Assembly: GCA_024291935.2 (NCBI GenBank)
Contig: CM044314.1
Location: forward strand, 29,548,001 to 29,612,000
Direction of reading: 5' to 3'
DNA from: Okapia johnstoni
Lineage: Eukaryota; Chordata; Mammalia; Artiodactyla; Giraffidae
Length of the DNA stretch: 64,000 nt
Shown: positions 32,232 to 43,261 of the stretch, one piece after another
Position numbering within the stretch: the stretch's first letter is position 1
How the letters are laid out: every line of letters begins with the position of its first letter
Notes under the pieces: generated by a model
What the model was told of the DNA's origin: nothing
The model's database searches: none
The model's input: the letters and a program-made list of their open reading frames with translations, nothing else
Position numbers and translations under genes: made by a program

Positions 32232-32425
32232 AGTGGCATGAATCTGCCTGCAATGCAGGAGACACAGGAAACTCGGATTCAATCCTTGTGTCAGGAAGAT
32301 CTCCTGGAGAAGGGCATGGTAACCTATTCCAGTATTCTTGCCTGGAGAATCCCATGGACAGAAGAGCCTAGCGAGCTACAGTCCACGGGGTCACAGAGTC
32401 AGACATGACTGAGTGTGCACACACT
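32232..32425 (+). mobile_element. Bov-tA SINE inserted in L1
   Basis: 'gaatctgcctgcaatgcagg' then 'tcctggagaagggcatggta' and 'gtccacggggtcacagagtc'. It lacks the first ~20 nt of the tRNA head. L1 sequence resumes at 'caactttatgctgataaatt' (32440). The flanking duplication is unclear. Confidence 0.88.
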
Positions 32426-33023
32426 GGCACAAGTGAGCAACTTTATGCTGATAAATTCAAGAACTTATGTGAAATGGACAAATTTCTTGAAAAACACAAC
32501 TACCAAAGCTAGTTCAGGATAAAATAGATAACTAATTAGAAGGCCATATGTCTATTTTAAAAATTGAATTTATAGTTAAAATTTTCCAACAAATATTTCA
32601 GGCCCACGTGACTTTACCAGTCAACTCTACCAAACATTTTAAAAAGAAAGAATACCAATGTAAGACAAACCTGAAGAGAAGGTACTACTTAACAACTCAT
32701 ACTATGAAGTTGGCATCAAAAAATTACCCAAGTCTAGTAAATATATTACAAGGAAATAAAATTACAAATCAATATCTCTCATGAATACAGATGCAAATAT
32801 TCTCAAATTTTAGCAAATTGAATTCAATAATATATATAAAAAAAGGATAATGCATCAAGACAGAAACAGGAATGCAAGATTGGTTTAAAATCAATCAATT
32901 CACACAGTACAATCACCTCAAGGCAGAAAAAGTATTTGTCAAAATCCATCCTCAAATTCTGATAAAAACTCACAACAAACTAGGAATACAAAAGGACATC
33001 TTTAATTTGATTAAAGACATCTG

Positions 33024-33243
33024 CTGTCTGGCTTCCCAGGTGGCACTAGAGGTAAAGAACCGCCAATGCAGGAGCCACAGGCTCAATCCCTGGGTCGAGA
33101 AGATCCCCTGGAAAAGGGCATGGCAACCCACTCTAGTATTCTTGCCTGGAGAATCCCATGGACAGGGGAGCCTGGTGGGCTACAGTCCATAGGGTCACAA
33201 AGAGTTGGACACACTGAAGCAACTTAGCGTAGCACAAAACAAC
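33024..33243 (+). mobile_element. Bov-tA SINE inserted in L1
   Basis: Head 'ggcttcccaggtggcactag' near 33031 and body 'ggcaacccactctagtattc' near 33122. Target duplication GACATCTG at 33016-33023 and 33244-33251. The L1 reads continuously across it. Confidence 0.93.
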
Positions 33244-34057
33244 GACATCTGTAGAGACCTACAGCTAACATCATACATCATACTTAATGGCAAAAGATCC
33301 TACGCTTTCCCCCTAAGGCCAGGAACAGAGCAACAACATCCTATCTTGCTATTTCTGTTTGACATTGTCATGGAGGTTCTAGCCAACGCAACAAGGCTAG
33401 AAAGTGGGAAAAGATGTCCAGACTGGAAAGAAAGAAGTAATACTGTCTTCATGCAGAGATGACATAAATTATCATATCTAGAAAATTTAGAATCTACAAA
33501 AACTGCTAAAACTAATGAGTAGTTTATCAAGATTATAATATCAATATATAAAAATCAATTGTATTTCTAAATACTAACAATGAACATTGGAATTAAAATT
33601 TTTAAATTGCATTTATAATAACAAAAAATATGAAATATTTATAGATAAGTCCAACAAAAGACATGAAAGAACTGTAGACTGAAAACCACAAAATATTGCT
33701 GAGAGAAATTAAAGAAGCCCTTAGCAGATGGAGAGATATACCTGTTCATGGGTCAGAAGACTCAACTTTTAAAATATTAGTTCTCCCCAGATTGATCCCA
33801 ATCAGTATCCTACTAGCATTTTTATACAAATTTGACAAGCTGGGTCTAAAATTCATATGATCCCCTCAAAGAACCAAAACAATTTTGGGAAAAAAAAAAG
33901 AAATTTGGAGTATTCATACTGCCTGACTTCAAGACTTATGGTGGTGATTAAGACAAATGTGGTATATTAATTTAAAAATAGAAAAATGCATTAATGGAAC
34001 AAAATGGAGACTGCAGAAATATATCTGCCAAAGGCAATTCAGTTGAGAAAGGATAGT

Positions 34058-34470
34058 ATTTTTTTAAATTAATTTTTATAGGATTATAGTTGTTTGCAAT
34101 GTGTTAGTTTCTAGTGTCCAGCGAAATGAATCAGCCATACGAATACATATATCCCCTCCCGTTTGGACCTCCTTCCTTCCTCTTCAGGTCACCACAGAGC
34201 TTTCTATTTTATACATTGTATCAATAGTGCAAATGTGTCAATTCCAAAGTCCCAATTGCTCCCACCCGCCTTCTCCCTTGATACCACACATTTGGTCTCT
34301 CTGTCTGTGTCTCTATTTCTGCTTTGCATAAAGGATCATCTATGCCGTTTTTCTAGATTCTGCATTTACTCATTAAAATACTGTATTGTTTTCTCTTTCT
34401 GACTTACCTCATTCTGTATGACACTCTCTAGGTCCATCCACACCTCTGCTAATGACTCAGTTTCGTTCCT
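34058..34470 (-). mobile_element. L1 3' end inserted in antisense inside an older L1
   Basis: This antisense L1 3' UTR starts with a T-rich stretch (A-tail in sense) and shows 'ggattatagttgtttgcaat', 'gaatcagccatacgaatac' and 'cctcattctgtatgacactc'. Target duplication GAGAAAGGATAGT at 34045-34057 and GAGAAAAGATAGT at 34471-34483 (12 of 13). The site is in the host L1's 'ggagaaaggatagtc' motif, so the order of events is clear. Confidence 0.92.
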
Positions 34471-35101
34471 GAGAAAAGATAGTCTTTCTAACAAATGATA
34501 CCGAACAATTAGCCATAAGCAACAACAACAAAAAGAAAAGAATCTGATGCCCAATCTCACATCATATGAAAAATTACCCAAAATAGATATGGACCTAAAT
34601 GTAAAACTTAAAACTATAAAAATTCTAGAAATAAAAACAAGAGAAAATCTTTATGATGTTGAATTAGGTAAAGACTACTTAGATAAACATTGAAAGTACA
34701 ATCTATCAAAGAAAAAGCTGATATATTGAGCTTAATCAAAATGAAGAACTTTTACTCTTTGAAAGACATTAATAAGAGAATGAAACAAGCCACAGATTGG
34801 AAGGAAATATTAAATCTCATGTCTGATAAAAGAATTTCACACAGAATATTAATAAAGCCACTCAATAATAAAGAATCTAAGTTTTTAAAAATAAGTGAAA
34901 AGTTTGAGCCATACTTCACCAAAGAAGACATACGAATTGTAAGTAAGTACACAAAAAGATGGCCAACACCATTTGTCACTAAGGAAATGCAAATTAAAAT
35001 CACAGTGAGAAACCACAACAAATCTATTTAAATATCTAAAGTTAAAACCATTGACCATTCCAAATGTTGGCTAGAATGGGTAGCAAAAAGAGCACTAACT
35101 A

Positions 35102-35333
35102 GGGACTTTCCTGATGGTTCAGTGGTTAGGAATCCACCTTGCAATGAAGGGGACTTGGGTTCAATCCCTGGCCAGGGAACTAACATCTCAAGGCCATGGG
35201 GCAACTAAGCCTGCACACCACAACTAGAGAGACCATGTGCCACAAGAAAATATTCTGCATGGTACAATAAAGACCCTACATGCCACAACTAAGGCTTGAG
35301 GCAGACAAATACACAAATAAATACTTTTAAAAA
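35102..35333 (+). mobile_element. CHR-type tRNA-derived SINE
   Basis: 'gactttcctgatggttcagt', 'ggttaggaatccaccttgca', 'gggttcaatccctggccagg' (B-box-like), 'ccacaactagagagacc' and an A-rich end. CHR SINEs are tRNA-Glu-derived and shared by ruminants, hippos and whales. Flanks AGCACTAACTA (35091-35101) and AGCACACTAACTA (35333-35345) look like a target duplication with a 2-bp indel. Confidence 0.85.
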
Positions 35334-36004
35334 GCACACTAACTAATACAGTGCAGATGGGAAGGCAAAATGGTACAACCACTTTAGAAAATTATTTGTC
35401 AGTCTTTTGAAACATTAAGCATACATCTAACAAAATATCCAGCCATTCCACTTCAAGGTATTTACCATGAGAAAAGAAAACACAAAGATTTATTCACAGA
35501 CGCTCATTCCAACTTTATCTGTAATCATTTAAAAAACAACAACACCCCAAGCACTAGAAATGATTACAATGGTCATCAAAGTAATAGAATGCTGTTCAAC
35601 AATAAAAAGAAGTGAGCTAGTGAGTCACATAATAACAAAATGCCTCTCAAAATGCAATGCTAAGTGAAAGAAGTGATATTAACAAAGTGAATATTTTATG
35701 ACTCTATTCACATAAAAGTTTAGAAAATGCAAGCTTATCTACAGTGACAGAAAACATTTCAGTGGTTGCCTGGGGATGTGGGGTGAAGGGGAGAGTTGGA
35801 GGGGATTACAACGGGGCAGGATAAAACTTTTAGGAGAAATGGATATGTTTGTTGCGTTCATTTTGGTGATGGTTTCACAATATAAATCTTACCAAATGAT
35901 ACAATTCAAATATAGCCAGTTTTCTGTAAGTCAATTATAACTCAATAGAGTTGTTAAAAATTCATTAATTAAAAAGTAGAGTCCAAAAATCAGTTAAAAT
36001 GAAT

Positions 36005-37925
36005 CAGTTCAGTTCAGTCGCTCAGTCGTGTCTGACTCTTTGCTACCCCATGGACTGCAGCACGCCAGGCTTCCCTGTCCAACACCAACCCCCGGAGCTT
36101 ACTCAAGCTCATGTCTGTCAAGTTGGTGATGCCATTCAAACATCTCATCCTCTGTAAACTCTTCTCCTCCCACCTTCAATCTTTTCCAGCATCAGAGTCT
36201 TTTCAAATGAGTCAGTTCTTCCCATCAGCTGGCCAAAAATTGGAGTTTCGGCTTCAGCATCAGTCCTTCCAATAAAAATTCAGCACTGATTTCCTTTAGG
36301 ATTGACTGGTTGGATCTCCTTGCAGTCCAAGGGACTCACAAGAGTCTTCTCCAACACCTCAGTTCCAAAGCATCACTTCTTCGACACTCAGCTTTCTTTA
36401 TAGTCCAGCTCTCATATCCATACATGACTACTGAAAAAACCAAGGCTTTGACTAGACAGATCTTTGTTGGCAAAGTAATGTCTCTGCTTTTTAATATGCT
36501 GTCTAGGTTGGTCATAACTTTCCTTCCAAGGAGTAAGTGTCTTTTAATTTCGTGGCTGCAGTCAACATCTGCAATGATTTTGGAATCCAAAAAAACAAAG
36601 TCTCTCACTGTTTCCATTGTTTCCCCATCTATTTTCCATGAAGTGATGGGACCAGATGCCATGATCTTAGTTTTCTGAATGTTGATCTGTAAGCCAACTT
36701 TTTCACTCGCCTCTTTCACTTTCATCAAGAGGCTCTTGAGTTCTTCTTCACTTTCTGCCATAAGGGTGGTGTCATCTGCATATCTGAGGTTATTGATATT
36801 TCTCCCAGCAATCTTCATTCAAGTGTGTGCTTCTTCCAGCCTGGTACTTCCCATAAAGAACCCTGCATGTAAGTTAAATAAGCAGAGTGACAATATACAA
36901 CCTTGATGAACTCCTTTCCCGATTTGGAGCCAGTCTGTTATTCCATGTCCAGTTCTAACTGTTGCTTCTTGACCTGAATAAAGATTTCTCAGGAGGTAGG
37001 TCAGGTGGTCTGGTATTCCCATCTCTTGAAGAATTTTCTACAGTTTGTGGTGATCCACACAGTCAAAGGCTTTGGCATAGTCAATAAAACAGAAGTAGAT
37101 GATTGTCTGGAACTCTCTTGCTTTTCTGATGATTCACCAGATGTTGGCAATTTGATCTCTGGTTCCTCTGCATTTCTAAATCCAGCTTGAACAACTGGAA
37201 GTTCACAGTTCACATACTGTTGAAGTCTGGCTTGGAGAATTTTGAGCATTACTTTGCTTGCTTGTGAGATGAGTGCAATTGTGCAGCATTTTGAGCATTG
37301 TTTGGAATTGCCTTTCTTTGAGATTGGAATGAAAACTGACATTTTCCTGTCCTGTAGCCACTGCTGAGTTTTCCAAATTTACTGGCATATTGAGTGCACC
37401 ACTATAACAGCATCATCTTTTAGGATTTTAATTAGCTCAACTGGAATTCCATCACCTCCACTAGCTTTGTAATGATGTTTCCTAAGGCCTACTTGACTTC
37501 ACATTCCAAGATGTCTGGCTCTAGGTGAACGATCACAGCATCTTGGTTATCTGGGCCATGAAGATCTTTTTTGTATAGTTCTTCTGTGTATTCTTAATAC
37601 GCTTTGCTTCTACTAGGTCCATAGCACTTCTGTCCTTTATTGTGCCCATCTTTGCATGAAACGTTCCCTTGGTATTTCTAATTTTCCTGAAGAGATCTCT
37701 AGTCTTTCCCATTCTATTGTTTTCCTCTATTTCTTTGCACTGATCACTGAGGAAGGCTTTCTTATCTCTCCTTGCTATTCTTGGAACTACCCATTCAAAT
37801 GAGTGTATCTCTCCTTTTCTCCTTTGCTTTCGCTTCTTTTCTTTTCCCAGCTATTTGTAAGGCCTCCTCAGACAACCATTTTGCCTTTTTGCATTTCTTT
37901 TTCTTGGGGATGGTCTTGATCACTC
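36005..37925 (-). mobile_element. BovB LINE, 1.9 kb, right-way part of a 5'-inverted insertion
   Basis: BovB on the minus strand from the region after the endonuclease to the TTCAG 3' end at the left. Coding pieces: 36336-36818 ([17 protein letters not shown] at its start), 36819-37022 (degraded motif B, GVHQGCILSL), 37001-37342. It continues to 'ggggatggtcttgatc' at 37922, then joins the oppositely oriented segment 37928-38031. A 10-bp duplication, TAAAATGAAT, flanks the whole insertion at 35995-36004 and 38032-38041. Confidence 0.94.
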
Positions 37926-37927
37926 CC

Positions 37928-38031
37928 AAGACTGGGAGCTGACTGTGGTTCAGATCATGAACTCCTTATTGCCAAATTTAGACTTTAATTGAAAAAAGTA
38001 GGGAAAACCACTAGACCATTCAGGTATGACC
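37928..38031 (+). mobile_element. BovB inverted 5' segment of the same insertion
   Basis: About 105 nt of BovB in the opposite orientation, from 'gggagctgactgtggttcag' to 'cattcaggtatgaccta'. In the intact element this lies just upstream of the sequence that ends the minus part at 37922, with about 130 nt of the element missing between them. Next to the right duplication the element bases 'cctaaa' overlap the target bases 'taaaat', as expected for internal priming. Confidence 0.88.
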
Positions 38032-38041
38032 TAAAATGAAT

Positions 38042-38323
38042 AATCTAAACTAAAAAGTCACATAAAAATGTGCCTGAAGGATCACATGCCCTGGTGAGTT
38101 GGTTCCTGGAGGCTGACTTCATCCTGGCCTCCCAGGCTGGGGCTCACTCTTGTTTCTTCATGTGCAGCAGCCGTTGGTCGTTCACTCTATCCCTCGACTG
38201 ACTGTGCCTCTGGCTGGGGATGCGGCTAGAGGAACTTATGTGATTCCACATATTCTTCACACACTCAAAACAATTTCAACTATAGATTCCTCACCCAACC
38301 TCCCGTCACCACTTTTGAAGTGA
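38042..38323. other. Single-copy-looking DNA
   Basis: No recognised feature between two retrotransposon insertions. Confidence 0.45.
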
Positions 38324-38338
38324 ATAATGATCATTTTA

Positions 38339-38799
38339 GTTTTTTTCCAAAGTATTAGTATTGCTCTTTTTATTAAGCTGGTTGTGGGTACATGGGCATA
38401 TGTTTCACTGTTATTATTATTATCACCATTATTATTATTTAAGCTGTATCACTCTATTGCATACACTATTTTATGTGTATTATTTATTTAATTTTAAAAA
38501 AATTTTTATACAATTTTTAAAGGTTACTTTCCATTTGCTATAAAGAATTGGCTGTCTTCCCCATGTTGTACAATACATCCTTGAGCCTGTCTCACACCCA
38601 ATAGTTTGTACCTCCTACTCCCCTGCTTCTATTTTGCCCCATCCCTCCACTGGTAACCCCCTGGTTGGAGAGCATTATGCTATGTGAAATAAGTCAGACA
38701 GAGAAAGATAAATACGGTGTGATATTGCTCATATGGGGAATCTAAAAAATATAGCAAACCAGTGAATTTAACAAAAAAGCAGACTTACAGGTAGAGAGG
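38339..38799 (-). mobile_element. L1 3' end with inverted 5' segment
   Basis: 38339 to about 38663 is an antisense L1 3' UTR ('aaaggttactttccatttgc', 'cccatgttgtacaatacatc', 'cacccaatagtttgtacctc', 'ccactggtaacccc'). About 38666-38799 is the adjoining upstream L1 segment in sense ('tatgctatgtgaaataagtc', 'ggggaatctaaaaaatatag', 'gcagacttacag'). A perfect 15-bp duplication, ATAATGATCATTTTA, at 38324-38338 and 38800-38814 shows that both halves arrived together. The ATT-rich stretch at 38406-38440 is in the 3' UTR. Confidence 0.9.
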
Positions 38800-38814
38800 A
38801 TAATGATCATTTTA

Positions 38815-38898
38815 AATGCTCCCTCTTATTAAGCATCTACTATGTGCCAGGTAGTTGACATGTACAAGTACAAATGGTCACAACAGTCTTATGATATA
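38815..38898 (-). repeat. MIR SINE fragment
   Basis: 'ttattaagcatctactatgt', 'gccaggtagttgacatgtac' and 'cacaacagtcttatgat' are antisense MIR 3'-end phrases. The L1 at 38339 inserted at its edge. Confidence 0.65.
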
Positions 38899-39880
38899 TA
38901 TTTTTTCCTTTTGACTAAAACTAATATTGCTGGTAAACAATGTGGATAGGATTGATACCTAGACTTGTTTACCAAAACATAACAGGTCAGATAAATTCCT
39001 TGTGATGGCAGATAATTCAGTGCTCTGATGGCAACAAAACTGTCACCCTTGATCAAGAAAAGAAACAAACCAGACAGGAGTAGAGCACGTGGATTTGCCC
39101 CCTTCTGGGTGTTTTCCCCTCCAGGCCTCAGAACTGGTCTTTAAAAAACATTTAGCCAAGTCCTCAATGTGTTTTACCAAACACTTTTCCCCTTGAATTT
39201 TAAACCCATGTGTTATTTCAGGAATAATAGGAACCATATGTCTCTGACATATTTGCACTTAAATCATCAAGATGTTTCATCAGAACTTTTTGATGTCTTC
39301 TGAGATTTTTTTTTTAATGGACTCCTCCTAGAAGCAGCAAGTCCCCATCACAAATAAACAAATTAAAGCAAGAAGACTGACTCAGGACCCAGTTTCAGGC
39401 TGGCCATGTGGGACAGACTTGAGACTGGGCAAACTGCATCAATCTTGCCTTGCCTCAGGAGGGACTGAAAATAGCATTTGGTTTCTGGTGGTCATTTTGG
39501 AGCTTAATTCTGCTTCTAGCTTCAGATGAAACAATGAAAACATGAGTTCAGCGAGAAACTCGACTGATTGGGTAACATTGCAAAACCTGTTCTTAGTAGC
39601 CTGGAAAACCTTGGGGGGAAAAAAACCTAAAATCTTGGAAAAAGCAAAAGATAGAAGGCAAAACAATGTAGCAGTTTGTGGGATTTGGTGAAGCTAAAAG
39701 CTTAGATCTTAGACTGAAAGATTCCTGATGAAATGACCCCTTTGGGAAAGAAACAATCACAGTTGTTCAGACAAGCTGGTCCCTATTATCTCTAACAGGT
39801 ATCCCAGCATGCCAACAACCTAGAGCCTTCCTTTTTGTTGGGGATACTGTGCTGAGCTCATCCATAAGTCATACAGCCTT
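38899..39880. other. Single-copy-looking DNA
   Basis: No gene or family-level repeat recognised. Confidence 0.45.
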
Positions 39881-39881
39881 G

Positions 39882-40390
39882 TTGTTCAGTCACTCAGTTG
39901 TATCCAACTCTTTCCGACCCCATGGACTGCAGCACACCAGGCTTCAATGTACTTCACTATCTCCCAGAGTTTGCTCAAACACATGTCCACTGAGTCAATG
40001 ATGCCATCCAACCATCTCATCCTCTGTCATCCCCTTCTCCTCCTGCCCTCAATCTTTCCCAGCATCAGGGTCTCTTTCAATGAGTCAGCTCTTTGCATCA
40101 GGTGGCCAAAGTATTGGAGCTTCAGCTTCAGCATCAGTCCTTCCAATGAATATTCAGGGTTGATTTCTTTTAGGAATGACTGGTTTGATCTCACGGCTGT
40201 CCAAGGACTCTCAAGAGTCTTGTAGATAAGTTCAAAAGCATCAGCTCTTCAGTGCTCAGTTTTCTTTATGGTCCAACTCTCACATCCATACATGACTACT
40301 GGAAAAACCATAGCTTTGAGTAGATGGACTCTTATCGGCAAAGTTATGTCTCTGTTTTTTAATATGCTGTCTAAGTTTGTCATGTAACAT
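39882..40390 (-). mobile_element. BovB LINE 3' end, 5'-truncated
   Basis: Minus-strand BovB from the C-terminal ORF2 region to a 'gttgttcagtcactcagttg' 3' end near 39882. The frame at 40249-40449 retains LDSILKNRDITLPIRVHLLK and MYGCESWTIKKTE. It is interrupted by a short deletion near 40205-40230 and stops at 'gtttgtcatg'. No firm target duplication. Confidence 0.92.
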
Positions 40391-40544
40391 GGTTCTCTAA
40401 AATTCTTCTGAAGACAAGATAGGCTAGCTTTTCCAAAAGCCCTTTTCATGGGCTCAAGTATGTTGGAGAAAAACCAAGTGAATTTTGAGAGCCCAGGCGC
40501 TGTTTTCAGAGTATCTCATCACATCACCAAGATGGTGCTAGTGA

Positions 40545-40655
40545 AATGTGGACAGAAACAGGTGCTGATTTCAGATCCCAGCCCTGCTACATACCAGCTG
40601 TGTGACCTTGACAAGGTTTTTAACCTCCCCAGCTCCTTCATCACTAGAAAGATGT
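40545..40655 (+). repeat. MIR SINE fragment
   Basis: 'cagatcccagccctgctaca', 'taccagctgtgtgaccttga', 'caaggtttttaacctcccca' and 'gctccttcatcac': the central core of MIR in sense. Confidence 0.8.
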
Positions 40656-40953
40656 AAGAATGCCATTCCCACAGGTTAGGGTGTCAATTCATGATATTGA
40701 CACACACGTTGAGGTTTGTAATAAACTGAAGTTGTTATTTTGAAACCTGAAAGAATAGGGAGAAAATCTTTAACTGTGGATTCAAGGGAAATGCACTTTG
40801 TGCTTCAATGTCTTGCTAATACACTTCTGAAAAAGTTTTATAAATATATACAGTTCTTAACTTTGAGAAATGCTGTTATGGTCCAGTGTCACGCCTTCCT
40901 TGCTCAGTGACTTCATGTGGACTGTCTATTTAGTCTTCAGTCTACTAACAAAT

Positions 40954-41217
40954 GGGAGATGGAAATGGCAACCCAGTATTCTTGCCTGGAGAATCCCGTG
41001 GACAGAGGAGCCTGGTGGGCTGCTGTCCACGGGGTCGCACAGAGTCAGACACAACTGAAATGACTTAGCATGCATGCATGTGTTGGAGAAGGACATGGCA
41101 GTCCACTCCAGTTTTCTTGCCTGGAGAATCCCAGGGATAGAGGAGCCTGATGGGCTGTTGTCTATGGGGTCGCACAGAGTCAGACACGACTGAAGCAACT
41201 TAGCAGCAGCAGCAGCC
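40954..41217 (+). mobile_element. Bov-A2 dimeric SINE
   Basis: Two Bov-A units (starts near 40957 and 41085) joined at 'gcatgcatgcatgtgttgga', ending in a (CAG)n tail at 41201-41216. Target duplication ACTAACAAAT at 40944-40953 and ACTGACAAAT at 41218-41227, one mismatch. The ORF at 40926-41249 is a repeat shadow. Confidence 0.94.
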
Positions 41218-41324
41218 ACTGACAAATATCTATTTATCACATAAGGCACTGTTTTTCATATCCAAAGAGTATGAGGATATCCGAGTCTGTGGATTTTGAA
41301 ATTTTATGTGTTCTTAAGAACTTT

Positions 41325-41450
41325 AGAGCTGGAATGTGGTCCAGAATTCCAGAAGAGGAGGAAACTGGAGTCTGCAGGGCCGAGGGACTTGTTCAAGGTC
41401 ACAGTGCTATATGCTAGCACTTGGGGATGATCTCTGAGGCCACAGTTCTC
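41325..41450 (-). repeat. Possible MIR SINE fragment
   Basis: 'gaagaggaggaaactggagt', 'gagggacttgttcaaggtca' and 'cagtgctatatgctagc' follow the antisense MIR core, but divergence is high. Confidence 0.55.
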
Positions 41451-42576
41451 ACCACATCACTCCAGTTTCCAACCTGCAGGACCTGTTTTGTTTGCCCTTC
41501 TCTTCTTTCCTTTAATCACGTTACGGTATTAAAAACATAACATGGAATCAATGTGCTTCATTAAAAAAATACCCTTGTCAACTCCACAGTTGTACCTGGC
41601 CTTCCCAGCCTAGGCTTATGGCCAGAGCATGAGAAAAACTCCTTCCTGGGGGACTCCACAAAGTATGGGCCCGGTGGAATGTCAGGAACATGACAGTCAG
41701 CCGGTACATGGGGCCGCCTGCTTATGATTACGAGAACACTCAGGGGAACTGATGGGTTTGGGAAACATTTTTGTAGGATTCAGCTAACGGAAAAAAAAGA
41801 AAGGGAATCTGGTTCATGTTAATTGACAGATTACTCCGGAAGTGTGTCCAACAATATAAATTGGCCAATTCGTGAACGTCTGGAACAGGGAACTTTGCTG
41901 CAATGCTCATGTGCATGGAGGAAAGTGATGACATTTGCATCCAAGCCAAACTCCACAGAGTCACAATTTCCCACATTTCATACATTTCCACCCGGTTCTC
42001 ATCTGCTTTTCTGAGGGGAGTTTCCTAAATGGGGCTGGGGTCCACATGCTTGTGATTCCTGTTAGCCTCGGTTAAACTTACCATTCTCCACTTCACCAGG
42101 CCCACGTGGCCAGCGGCTCCCAGAGACCCCCACCTCTGTGCAATGCGAGACCTCAGAGCAAAATAAGAAAAGGCTGAGCTAGCCTGGGGCCAGGACTCAC
42201 AAATGGCTCCCAGGGAGGAAATGGTCACCAACATGCTAAGCACAGGGGCGAAGTGGCCTCCAGTTGCATGAATGGAGAGGGGATGAGTGCTTGTACTCAG
42301 AGGAATGCTGCTACTTGGAGTGAGGGAGGGCCCACAGGAGACCAGGACAGCTGGAAGGAGCTCTGCCCGCCTCACCAAAGCGTGCCTTGGCCATGCCACA
42401 GTTTCTGGACAGCTTAGCAGGGGATGTAGCCCAGCTGTTACCAGCTGTGGGAGCCAGGCAGAGTGAGAAAATGAGGGAGGCCCATGAGGACATCAGCCAC
42501 CTACCCTCAAAATCAGCTGGCTGCTCCTTGCAGGAAATGTCTGTAAACTTGTCCCTTTTTGCTCTGTCCCTTCGTC
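41451..42576. other. Single-copy DNA, possibly conserved at 41810-42000
   Basis: No known repeat. 41810-42000 combines CCAAT-like and ATTTGCAT (41932-41939, octamer-like) motifs in otherwise repeat-free DNA. No exon can be supported. The open frames at 42025-42399 and 41823-42014 lack family features. Confidence 0.4.
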
Positions 42577-42587
42577 AATAGTTATAG

Positions 42588-42804
42588 AAAGAAAGAAAAG
42601 TGTTAGTCTCTCAGTCATGTCCGACTCTGTGATCCCATGGACTGTAGGCTGCCAGGCTCCTCTGTCCATGGAATTCTTCAGGTAGAAATACTGGAGTGGG
42701 TTGCCATGCTCTTCTTCAGGGGATCTTCCCAACGGAAGGATCAAACCCAGGTCTCCCACATTGCAGGCAGATTCTTTACCATCTGAGCCACCAGGGAATC
42801 CCGT
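42588..42804 (-). mobile_element. Bov-tA SINE
   Basis: Minus-strand Bov-tA with the tRNA-derived head at the right ('gattccctggtggctcagat' in sense near 42800). A GAAA-rich tail sits at 42584-42600. Perfect 9-bp target duplication TAGTTATAG at 42579-42587 and 42805-42813. Confidence 0.95.
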
Positions 42805-42813
42805 TAGTTATAG

Positions 42814-43258
42814 GTACCTAGATTTTAGGATCAGTGGCTATTTAACCTTTACCACTTAAGGATCATGGATGCACCAGTGCCCCACTTAACCCACTGGCTT
42901 GGTTTCTGACCATAGTCACTGAGGACACTGTAGAAGGTCTGCTCTGGCTACGTGAACATGCTCTGCTATGTGTCAGGGGATTTACTGGCCCAGGGGCAGC
43001 CCACACCCAGTGACATATGGACACATAATCCGGGTGGAGCAGCTCCAAGAAGTGTCCCACAAAGAGTACCAACAGGAATGAGCACCAACTGCCCTCAAGG
43101 GTAAACAGCTCTCTGGCCCACACTGTCCTGGCAGCTCCCCAATCTTCCTTCTCTCCTCCCCCACACCCACCAGTTCTTCTGGGGATCACTGCCCAAGTAA
43201 ATGATTCACTCAAGAATGCTTGATTTAGGGTCTGCTTCTGTGGGGACTTAACATAAAA
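42814..43258. other. Single-copy-looking DNA
   Basis: Two overlapping minus-strand frames (42863-43372 and 42982-43170) lie here. The longer has 169 codons but no recognisable domain, and its right end runs into an L2 repeat, so I do not call it coding. Confidence 0.45.
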
Positions 43259-43261
43259 TAT

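Larger units (their letters stand above)
31845..35993 (+). mobile_element. Old LINE-1, 4.1 kb, interrupted by four insertions
   Basis: A single ancient L1 (L1M type) in plus orientation, ORF2 through the 3' UTR. Order markers: 'ggatacagctaaagcaacac' (31860), 'ttgaaaagatcaataaaatt' (32100), 'gacaaatttcttgaaaaaca' (32476), 'catcatacttaatggcaaaa' (33275), 'attgctgagagaaattaaag' (33694), 'tgactttgaaagacatt'-type block (34755), 'cagtggttgcctggggatgt' (35760). The ORF is destroyed by many stops and indels. Later elements sit at 32232-32425, 33024-33243, 34058-34470 and 35102-35333; removing them restores continuous L1. The BovB at 36005 abuts its 3' end. Confidence 0.9.
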
